From Dyadobacter soli (lineage in GTDB: Bacteria; Bacteroidota; Bacteroidia; Cytophagales; Spirosomataceae), in contig NZ_FNAN01000006.1 of assembly GCF_900101885.1 (NCBI RefSeq), forward strand, positions 359,125 through 423,124: a DNA stretch of 64,000 nt. The letters are read 5' to 3'. Of this stretch, positions 57,111 through 64,000 are shown one piece after another. Every line of letters begins with the position of its first letter. The first letter of the stretch is position 1. A program made the position numbers and the translations under genes. The notes beneath the pieces are model-generated. The model was not told the origin of the DNA and ran no database searches. It saw nothing but the letters and a program-made list of their open reading frames with translations.

Positions 57111-60100
57111 TTACCTGAAAGCCTCAAACAAAATAGAAACCCGGCTGCCTGTCATCATTCGCTCCGCTTGGATGGTGGCGCCCATCATCCTGGCGACTTC
57201 CTTGACGATGACCAGTCCCAACCCTGTGGTAGGGGAGGTTTCGGGTGTGTCACGGGTGGGAAATTCCTGGTTTAGCCAGTCCATCACTGCGACGGGGATT
57301 CCATAGCCCGTATCGGAAACCGAGATGATAATGGAGTTGGTGCCGGTCACTTCCGCTTCCATGGTGACGGTGCCGTGCAATGTGTTTTTTGTGGCGTTGT
57401 CGATAAGGTTGCTTAGCAGGATACCCAGCAAATAGTGATTACACCGGATCATCTGCTCATGGCTCACATTGTTGGTGAGCCGGGTGTTGTTTTTTTGCGC
57501 GGCAAGTGAAAACAGGCGGATTTTTTGCGCAATCAGATCGTGAAGGTTGACTGTTTCCGAAGCCACCCGGTGATCGGTCAGCTGGACCTTCATGTAAGTG
57601 ACGGTATTTTCAAGCAACACGCTCACGCGGCTGATAGTGTCGGCGATGGACTGCCCGATCTGTGTTGCCATCGCATATTTTTCCTCGCGGATCATTCTTT
57701 CGATTTCCAGCGATACCAGCTTGACAGCATTCAGAGGGGTTCTGACGTCGTGCGTGAGCGATGCGATCATACGCGCTTGCACCTGTACCTGTCGGGTCAA
57801 TGAATTTTCGGAGTCTTGTAATGCATCCAGTGTTTGGTTCAGCGATTCGGTTCGTTTGGCAATGGCTTCTTCAAGTTGCTCGTTGCGTTTCGAAAGTTTT
57901 CTGAGTCTTAGCCGGATGTAGCCAAAAACACCTGCTACGACCAAAAGTATTCCCATTCCCTTCGCTAAAATTGTCTCGTACCAGGTTTTTTGTACGCTGA
58001 TCCTGAACAGGACCTGTCTCTCATTCGCTGTTCCGAAACCCGTGTGCTTTCGTATCAGGAGCGTATGCTCGCCGGAAGGTAAGCTGCTGAAATGGATACC
58101 CCCGTTTTCAACCTTCGTCCAATTTTTATCCTCTTCTCCGTCCAGTTGCAACGCATAGAAAAGAGTTTGGTTTTCGGGATTGCCGAAGTAAGGTGCGGCG
58201 ATTCTGATCCGTACTTCATCGGGATCAAAAGGCAGGTTTATTCCTGAACCCGAAAGCGGGACCGGCTTACCTCCTACCTCCACTTCGTCCACAAAAAAAG
58301 CACCGGACGGAATCTCTGCTTTGATAGTCTCCGGTTTAAACCAAACGAGCCCTGCCATCGACGGCAGGGAAAGGTAGCCATTTCCGAGCCTTAATGCGCA
58401 AGGCTGGCAGCCTCCATTGAATTCGTTCGTCCCAAAGCCGCTCTCGCGGACGTACAAATGGTAATAGGGCGCTTTCAGCTTACCATGTGCGTAACTCAAA
58501 AGGTCGTCTTTCGCAATCTGGAACAGGCCATTGTTGGTCGTAATCCAGAAAAAATGGTTTTTGTCTTCGTAAATGCAATGGGCGGTCGCGAGCCGCTTTT
58601 GCTCATCGGGGGGAAAGCTGATCAGCCGACCGTGCTCTATTAAGAAGAAGCCATGTTCATAGGTAGTAAACCATAGTTGTCCGGGTTTGGCCAGGTAAAT
58701 GCTCCGGATATTCATTGCCTCGGTTCCAGCTACGGGCGTCAACTTTCGGGTCCGGATATTTAACCTGAAAAGCCCTCTGTCGGCGCCGATCCAGAGCGTA
58801 TCGCCATGATCGGCATAGCAGGTAGGTGTTTGAGGACCTCTGACAAAAGGTTTCGGAGCCGCGAACTGTAAAGCAGGATCTGCTGTATAGAGCATTCCAT
58901 TTATCAGCTGGATCCATATCACATGCCTCGAATCCTCGTAGATGCCTATCGGTTCTTTGCCAATGTGCCACCGGCCGAGAATTCGTTTGTTATCAGCAGC
59001 AACCCGCACCACGTCTTGATCGGCACGTAACCAACGTGTGCCCTTGCTATCAACCAACTGAAACCACGAAAAGGGGATCAATTTCTGGATGTCCGGAAGT
59101 TTTTGCCGGAACTGCCTGCCGGAAGCGCCCAGCCCGACATTAAATCCGCTCGATATGGTAATCGTGCTGTCATTCACCGCCGCCTGGGTGTAAAATATAT
59201 TGTTGACGGATTCATCGTTAATGGAAACTACCCGGAAGTTTTTGTTTTGTATTTCATACAGGCCTTCCGCAAGGGACGCCAAAAAGATGCGACGATGGTT
59301 GTTGTCGTAAAAGATAGTCCTCACCAGGTGCGCTTTGGGATCGAAGCCCGAAAGTATCAGCTTCGTTTCCACGGTTTCCCGCTTCATGTCCAGCGTGTAA
59401 ATATGATCTGCCAGCACGGCGAAGGACTGGTCGGCGGTGTTATTCCAATAGACAGTTATTTTGTCCGGCGAATTCCTGAAAAGCGGGTCGGCGAGTATAT
59501 CTCCCGAAAGTCTCAATGTATGCCGCTTTAAGGCATGCTTTCCTTCGAAAGCGGCGAATGAGCCGTCGGGCAATAGCACGAGCAACGTTTCTCCCATCCT
59601 GAAAACCTTGCTCAGCACAATGCCGTCCACCAGCGCGGTGCTTCTTCTCTTCCAGTTTTGAAAAAAATCGATGCTTTTTTCCTGACACACATAAAAGTTG
59701 CCGGGCGAATGCGGAACAGGGATAATGGATTTTGGAGGCATGTGCCGGTAATGCGAACCTTCCAGAAGTATCCCTTTCATCGTTTTTTCCAGTTCGCGGA
59801 GTCTGCGTGCGGATGAATGCGTCAGGGCCGAATCGACATATACCCTTCCTTTTCGAACCCCCACAAGGTCTAGTGGGGGAACATGGGCATAAAAATCAAC
59901 CGTATCCCCGGCCATGGCCGCATTGAAATCGAAAAAACGGTTACTGGAAATAGCCGTATTGCTCCTGTTGAAAACCTTGAACCCGGCCCCGTCGAAGCGG
60001 ACCAGCCCGTTTTCGGTGGCCATCCAGACAAACCCCAGGCTGTCCATGGAAATGGCCTTGATACTATTCTGCGGAAGCCCATTCTCCGCAGTAAAATGGC

Positions 60101-60215
60101 GTACGGACAGTGTTGAAATATGTTGTGCGAATGCGCCTGTGCAGGAGTAAACTAAGATCAGGAATACAAACTGTAATGTTTTGGAAGCAAGCCGGAGCGT
60201 AAAGGGTGCTATCAT
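57111..60215 (-). CDS. Propeller-type sensor histidine kinase
   Basis: The start is probably ATG 60215 (1034 residues), which begins a signal peptide; ATG 60236 adds seven residues. The outside part has repeated two-component-regulator propeller blades (SLGFVWMATENGLVRFDGAG, DTLWIGADRGLFRLN, HFFWITTNNGLFQI) and a Y_Y_Y-like beta domain near 690-755. A TM helix and coiled coil follow, then a HisKA domain with the phosphoacceptor in SLTHDVRTPLNA (H822) and a HATPase with TGLGLVIVKE. There is no fused receiver or AraC domain, unlike the typical Bacteroidetes hybrid forms. A LuxR regulator gene lies just upstream on the same strand. Confidence 0.9.
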   Translation of the reverse strand: MIAPFTLRLASKTLQFVFLILVYSCTGAFAQHISTLSVRHFTAENGLPQNSIKAISMDSLGFVWMATENGLVRFDGAGFKVFNRSNTAISSNRFFDFNAAMAGDTVDFYAHVPPLDLVGVRKGRVYVDSALTHSSARRLRELEKTMKGILLEGSHYRHMPPKSIIPVPHSPGNFYVCQEKSIDFFQNWKRRSTALVDGIVLSKVFRMGETLLVLLPDGSFAAFEGKHALKRHTLRLSGDILADPLFRNSPDKITVYWNNTADQSFAVLADHIYTLDMKRETVETKLILSGFDPKAHLVRTIFYDNNHRRIFLASLAEGLYEIQNKNFRVVSINDESVNNIFYTQAAVNDSTITISSGFNVGLGASGRQFRQKLPDIQKLIPFSWFQLVDSKGTRWLRADQDVVRVAADNKRILGRWHIGKEPIGIYEDSRHVIWIQLINGMLYTADPALQFAAPKPFVRGPQTPTCYADHGDTLWIGADRGLFRLNIRTRKLTPVAGTEAMNIRSIYLAKPGQLWFTTYEHGFFLIEHGRLISFPPDEQKRLATAHCIYEDKNHFFWITTNNGLFQIAKDDLLSYAHGKLKAPYYHLYVRESGFGTNEFNGGCQPCALRLGNGYLSLPSMAGLVWFKPETIKAEIPSGAFFVDEVEVGGKPVPLSGSGINLPFDPDEVRIRIAAPYFGNPENQTLFYALQLDGEEDKNWTKVENGGIHFSSLPSGEHTLLIRKHTGFGTANERQVLFRISVQKTWYETILAKGMGILLVVAGVFGYIRLRLRKLSKRNEQLEEAIAKRTESLNQTLDALQDSENSLTRQVQVQARMIASLTHDVRTPLNAVKLVSLEIERMIREEKYAMATQIGQSIADTISRVSVLLENTVTYMKVQLTDHRVASETVNLHDLIAQKIRLFSLAAQKNNTRLTNNVSHEQMIRCNHYLLGILLSNLIDNATKNTLHGTVTMEAEVTGTNSIIISVSDTGYGIPVAVMDWLNQEFPTRDTPETSPTTGLGLVIVKEVARMMGATIQAERMMTGSRVSILFEAFR

Positions 60216-60275
60216 TGAAAAACTATTTCCACACACATATCAAAAATACAAATATGGGTGAAAATGACTTAACAA

Positions 60276-60324
60276 AGTACAAAACCGGGCCTGACGATGG
60301 AAGGAGCGGCATCGTCGGGCCCGG
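60276..60324 (-). terminator. Terminator after the response regulator gene
   Basis: Read on the reverse strand, CCGGGCCCGACGATG and CATCGTCAGGCCCGG pair with one mismatch, followed by TTTTGTACTTTG. It suggests the regulator and kinase are not simply one transcript. Confidence 0.75.
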
Positions 60325-60333
60325 CAAATGCCG

Positions 60334-60963
60334 TCAGAATATCGCCGCCTTTTGCGACAGTTCGAATTTGTCGGCAACATTCATTTTTTTATAAATGCGC
60401 TTCTTGTAGGTGCTGATGGTATTGCATTTCAGGTTGAGCAGATAGGCGATCTCCTTGGTGGTTTTGCCCTGCGCAACCTGGCTCATAATGGTACGTTCAC
60501 GGTCGGAAAGCGTGTCGAGCGATTCCAGTTCGTCGAGCTGGTGGCCGGTGTCGACCTTCGGCAGGAGTGAAGCCTGCAACTCCACGCTCAGATATTTGCC
60601 GCCCGAGGCTACAATCGAGATCGCCCTCGCCAGGTCGCGCGTTTTGGCGTGCTTCATAATGAAGCCATCGGCCCCGGCGCGCAGCATTGGTAATGCGTAC
60701 AGCCGTTCGGCAAGCCCGGAGTAGAAAAGTATCGAAACATCGGGCTTCGCAGATTTGAGCATTTCCACGATGACAGGCGAGATAGCCCCCTCGATCTTGA
60801 TCTCGCTGATAACCAAATCGATTTCAGGCGCACTTTTCAGGATTGTCGCCGCAGTTTCCAGGTTACCGGCTTCAAAGAGGCGATATTCGCTGGAAAGTGT
60901 TTTCAAAAAGAGCCGCATCCCGGTCCGGAGCAGCGTTTGATCGTCGATAATCAGAATGTTCAT
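60334..60963 (-). CDS. LuxR-type response regulator with Glu at the phosphoacceptor site
   Basis: The 209-residue protein has a receiver domain (residues 1-118) and a LuxR-type helix-turn-helix (LSDRERTIMSQVAQGKTTKEIA, near 150-205). The acidic pair D7-D8, the Ser in FYSG near 81 and the Lys in IMKHA near 104 are present. At the phosphoacceptor position, DLVISEIKI reads E54 (codon GAG) where Asp is expected. Glu can mimic a phosphorylated Asp, so the protein may be constitutively active or controlled otherwise. The kinase next door may use another partner. Confidence 0.9.
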   Translation of the reverse strand: MNILIIDDQTLLRTGMRLFLKTLSSEYRLFEAGNLETAATILKSAPEIDLVISEIKIEGAISPVIVEMLKSAKPDVSILFYSGLAERLYALPMLRAGADGFIMKHAKTRDLARAISIVASGGKYLSVELQASLLPKVDTGHQLDELESLDTLSDRERTIMSQVAQGKTTKEIAYLLNLKCNTISTYKKRIYKKMNVADKFELSQKAAIF

Positions 60964-61038
60964 GATGATAAAGGATGGGAATGATGATCTTCGAAGCGAC
61001 AGGTCAAATGCCTGCCGCCCCGAAGAAGTGATGTCAGC

Positions 61039-62262
61039 TTATCTAACGCGTACGAACTTATGTGCGCTGTCGGACCCGTCCAGCGCGGTAATGCGCAGGA
61101 CGTAAATGCCTGATTCCAGGCCGGAAACATCAATCGAGCCGGATTCCACCGGACCGGAGCTGTACACTTTTACACCTGCCAGAGTATGAATGGCGATATT
61201 TTTCACCTGTTTCCAGTCGGCCACTTTTACCGTAAGCTGGTCTGATACGGGGTTAGGGAAAATGCTGCCGGCGATCAGGTTGTCGAAACGCACGTTTTTA
61301 ATGCTGCTGAATGCGAATGTGCTGTCCCTGTCGATCATTTTCAGACGGTACAGGTTGATGCCGGTGATGGGTTTTACATCGATAAACGAGTAAGGCCTGG
61401 TCACTTTGCTTTCCCCTTCGGACTTCACGCTGCCGATCACTTTCCAATCTTTGCCATTGGCGCTGCGCTGAATATCGAAGCGGTCGCTGTTGGTTTCTTC
61501 GGAAGTTGACCAGCTCAAATGTGCGACGTTTTCGACAGCCGTTGCTTCAAAGGAGATCAGCGTCACCGGCATTGCGTTTGCGGGACAAACATTCAGTTCA
61601 ACCGGCGGAGTCAGGTCAAAGCAGTCACCGGTTAATGCAGACAGCTCATTGCCGACGGCAAGTCCTGAAAGCCCCCCTGTTTTGTAATTAATACCATAAA
61701 CAGTATACGCACTCACTCCGCTAAACTCGAAGTTGGGCGTGTTGGTAATGTTGCTGATTTTACCATCGGCCCCCAGCACAATATACTGCTGCGAATAACC
61801 GGCCGAGGCATTGTGCCCCGAAGCTGTAAGGCTCAAAGTCAACGGGCCTGACGCCGGCAGCTCGTCCGTGCATTTACATACCCCGATGCTGATCGGCGAA
61901 GACAATGCCGCGCAGGTTTCGCCCGAAAGCAAACCGGAGACATTACTGCCCACAGCCAGTGCGGAAGGGGCCGCGCCCTGGTAGTTGAAAGAGTACACAT
62001 TGTATTTTCCGACCGCCAGTGCCGGCAGTTTCGTACTGCCCGCAGCCGAGATATAGGCAATGCTTCCCGCCTCATCCGCCGCGATAACCACGGTCGTATA
62101 GCCCGAAGCTGTATTGTTTCCTGAAATATTGAAAGTGGGGCTGACGCCCTCATTATAAGTGCATTGTGCGCTGGCGGTCAGCGGGAGCAATGCAGCGAGC
62201 ACGAATGGGCAGAGCATCGAAAGCCACAACCTTACGCCCACCAATTGTCGTTTTTGGTACAT
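61039..62262 (-). CDS. Secreted T9SS-sorted protein with two tandem repeats
   Basis: This 407-residue protein has a signal peptide to about residue 32. Two similar domains of about 97 residues follow (C-T-Y-N to G-V-C, and C-T-D-E to L-N-V-C), each with an ASGY motif, a middle YxVYxxNY strand and a GLxVGxxLSxLxG turn. A fibronectin-like domain follows near 230-335 (AHLSWSTSEETNSDRFDIQRS), then a T9SS type A C-terminal domain (SIFPNPVSDQLTV... YVLRI). I recognise no enzyme motif. It may be an adhesin or surface structural protein. Confidence 0.82.
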   Translation of the reverse strand: MYQKRQLVGVRLWLSMLCPFVLAALLPLTASAQCTYNEGVSPTFNISGNNTASGYTTVVIAADEAGSIAYISAAGSTKLPALAVGKYNVYSFNYQGAAPSALAVGSNVSGLLSGETCAALSSPISIGVCKCTDELPASGPLTLSLTASGHNASAGYSQQYIVLGADGKISNITNTPNFEFSGVSAYTVYGINYKTGGLSGLAVGNELSALTGDCFDLTPPVELNVCPANAMPVTLISFEATAVENVAHLSWSTSEETNSDRFDIQRSANGKDWKVIGSVKSEGESKVTRPYSFIDVKPITGINLYRLKMIDRDSTFAFSSIKNVRFDNLIAGSIFPNPVSDQLTVKVADWKQVKNIAIHTLAGVKVYSSGPVESGSIDVSGLESGIYVLRITALDGSDSAHKFVRVR

Positions 62263-62298
62263 TGATGTTTGATTTAAATGGGGTTGATACTGTGATGA

Positions 62299-63729
62299 TT
62301 ATCTGCTGATCGTGCCCGCATCGGCCGCGCAGCCTTCAATGGTGATCTCCTGGGTGGCGGCGGCACCTGCATATGCCCAGTTGTCGATCAGGCGATTGTT
62401 GCCCCACTGGGAGGTTCCTCCGCCCCATCCGTGCACACCGCTGCCCGAACCGGAATCGATCCCTGCACTGCCATCTTTGATGGGTGTGAAAGAATCCCTG
62501 CCATCTTCCGATAATAATGCATCATTCCAGTATAGCAGCGTGTTGCCAGTTGCTTCGCCAGTGGTCCGGGTAATTTTAACGCCCGCGAGGACCTCCACGT
62601 CGATCATCGTGAAATGTACCTCACCGGCTTTGTCGACCAGAACCTTTGCTTTCATAGTGCTGCCGGCCGCGAGTGGGGAGCCGTTTGCACCCAGCCCGTC
62701 AAAAGGAACGGTAATGGTATTTGCATTAGCCACGCCAAAGGGGATGCTTCTGTCATTGGCACCATTATAAACCCCGTCGTTATCCAGGTCGAGGAGCAAT
62801 GTCGCCTGGCCCACGTGGTCGGCAACCTTTAAAGTGAAATTGCCTGCCATCGCGTTGGAACCGCTGGTGGCGGTGTAGGCCAGCTCACTTACTACCGGTC
62901 CGGTGAGGGCGGGGTTGAGCCACTCACTGGTCGTTTGTCCGGATGTAAGATTCCACATGGGTGCCGTTGCAGGCATTGTTGCGTCAATAGCGCTGAAAAA
63001 CATTTTATTTTGGACGCCGCAACTAAGCTCATTATAGCTTCTGACGGAAGCGTCGGTGATTTCGGCACTGCGATAGAGCGACTCGCCGCAGTTTGCAACT
63101 GAGGTAAGACCGTACTGGTCGGACGAAATCCTTGAATTGACGCCATTGTACCCATTCAGAGCCACATCGTAGCGGTGACCGGATGGTGTCTGTACGAACA
63201 GGGGAATGTTAGCCAGATTGTTCTGGACAGGGTATATAAAATCGGTATAAACCCTTCCGCCGATACGGGTGGAACCGTCGGCAGCAATGGCATTGACATC
63301 GAATCTCCAATAGTTGGTGTTGCCGAACAGGTTCATTTTGACGATCCAGATACCTGCTGTTTCAGCAGTGGCCGTAACTGTGCCGGTTTGGACGGCACTG
63401 GTTGCATTTGGAATCGTCACGTCTGTCCCTACCTGTCCTAATGGGGAGTAAATCGAGTATATCAGCGCATTGCTACCCAAATTTCCACCTGCTTTCTGTA
63501 TCTGGTAATTAAGCGATTCTCCCTCTTTCAGGTATACGTAAGCATATTGATTGAGGGGTTCTACAAACGCGGCGGTCTTCTGAATCCCTAATGCGCCGAT
63601 CATCCCGGGGCGTGAAGTCGGGAAGCCGATCCCGTCTGCCTTAACCTGGAAGGCATTCAATGAGAGTGCGAGTGCGCCTGAGCAGAAACAGATTCGCCGG
63701 GCGATTTTTTTGGAAAGATCTCTATTCAT
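62299..63729 (-). CDS. Large secreted beta-rich protein of unknown family
   Basis: The protein is 476 residues from ATG 63729, whose N-terminus MNRDLSKKIARRICFCSGALALSL is a long signal peptide ending near KADG. An upstream in-frame start exists but gives a non-hydrophobic Arg-rich leader. The mature protein is rich in Gly, Asn, Thr and Ala with many beta strands, and has no recognised domain apart from Ig-like stretches. It ends abruptly at TISR without a sorting domain, only 36 bases before the next gene. It may be secreted by another route, or be a truncated form of a longer protein. Confidence 0.7.
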   Translation of the reverse strand: MNRDLSKKIARRICFCSGALALSLNAFQVKADGIGFPTSRPGMIGALGIQKTAAFVEPLNQYAYVYLKEGESLNYQIQKAGGNLGSNALIYSIYSPLGQVGTDVTIPNATSAVQTGTVTATAETAGIWIVKMNLFGNTNYWRFDVNAIAADGSTRIGGRVYTDFIYPVQNNLANIPLFVQTPSGHRYDVALNGYNGVNSRISSDQYGLTSVANCGESLYRSAEITDASVRSYNELSCGVQNKMFFSAIDATMPATAPMWNLTSGQTTSEWLNPALTGPVVSELAYTATSGSNAMAGNFTLKVADHVGQATLLLDLDNDGVYNGANDRSIPFGVANANTITVPFDGLGANGSPLAAGSTMKAKVLVDKAGEVHFTMIDVEVLAGVKITRTTGEATGNTLLYWNDALLSEDGRDSFTPIKDGSAGIDSGSGSGVHGWGGGTSQWGNNRLIDNWAYAGAAATQEITIEGCAADAGTISR

Positions 63730-63808
63730 AAAAAGTCGGATTTTGCAGCAATGGCCGCGGCGGGATGATTCCCGACCGCGGCCTCGCTGCATTTGTTAGC
63801 GTTATGCA

Positions 63809-64000
63809 CTATTTAATGTGGACGAATTTGTGTGTGTGAACAGATCCGTCTGTGTGTGTGATGCGCAGGACGTACACGCCCGAATCGAGCTTGCTTACAT
63901 CCACCTTACCTGCTTCAACCGGTCCGGAGCTGTACACCTGCAAACCTGCGAGGTTGTCGATCCGGATGGCTTTCACCTGTTTCCAGCTGGTCACTTTGAG
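63809..64000 (-). CDS. T9SS-sorted protein, C-terminal part only
   Basis: Only the last 63 residues are inside the window; the frame runs off the end. They form a T9SS C-terminal domain (VKAIRIDNLAGLQVYSSGPVE then DSGVYVLRITHTDGS) that is very similar to the end of the 61039 gene, including the shared VYSSGPVE and HKFV motifs. It is probably a paralogue of that gene, with the unknown beta-rich gene between them. Confidence 0.85.
   Translation of the reverse strand, partial: LKVTSWKQVKAIRIDNLAGLQVYSSGPVEAGKVDVSKLDSGVYVLRITHTDGSVHTHKFVHIK

Overview
The window is a chromosomal segment of a Bacteroidota bacterium. A Cytophagales member close to Dyadobacter or other Spirosomataceae fits best. The indications are an alternative complex III (act) gene set joined to a cytochrome c oxidase set, type IX secretion (T9SS) C-terminal domains, a gingipain-family (C25) peptidase, Bacteroidota-type promoters (TTG or TTTG, about 18-20 bp, TAnnTTTG), very few Shine-Dalgarno sequences and a GC content near 50 percent. 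The genus is inferred; no 16S gene is present.

Layout. 1-8.1 kb: the end of ftsA, then ftsZ, an FMN reductase, accD, an NTF2-like secreted protein, smpB, an HNH nuclease, rpsA and tRNA-Cys. 8.4-25.1 kb: a one-direction respiratory cluster, actABCDEF (quinol:cytochrome c oxidoreductase), coxB, coxA, ctaA, ctaB, two subunit III-type genes, a subunit IV-like gene, a SCO-like protein, a DUF420 protein and a small membrane protein. Together they encode a quinol-to-oxygen electron path with its heme A synthesis and probable copper-delivery functions. 25.2-31.3 kb: a GH106-type glycosidase, murI (reverse), and a sigma factor followed by a one-TM protein and a predicted outer-membrane barrel. 31.3-45.2 kb: tRNA-Tyr, tRNA-Gly, two broken tRNA-Thr-like copies and an intact tRNA-Thr, then tuf, tRNA-Trp, secE, nusG, rplK, rplA, rplJ, rplL, rpoB and rpoC. 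This is the classical translation/transcription block.

45.3-64 kb is more accessory: a DUF3467 protein, a two-subunit molybdenum hydroxylase, a secreted mutarotase-like protein, a Kup potassium transporter, two small proteins, a large C25 peptidase with a sorting-like C-terminus, and then a reverse-strand run of an acyltransferase-3 protein, a propeller-type sensor histidine kinase, a LuxR-type response regulator and secreted or T9SS-sorted proteins that continue past the window end.

I found no clearly new multi-gene defence or mobile system, no CRISPR array and no insertion sequence. The points most worth a second look are: two tRNA-Thr-like pseudogenes that share an inserted GC-rich segment in the D-loop; a response regulator with Glu in place of the phosphoacceptor Asp; helically phased TGAC repeats in front of rpsA; a perfect 17-bp palindrome inside the coxA/ctaA overlap; a SCO-like protein without the expected copper-binding His; and an ActA with an extra N-terminal cytochrome c domain.
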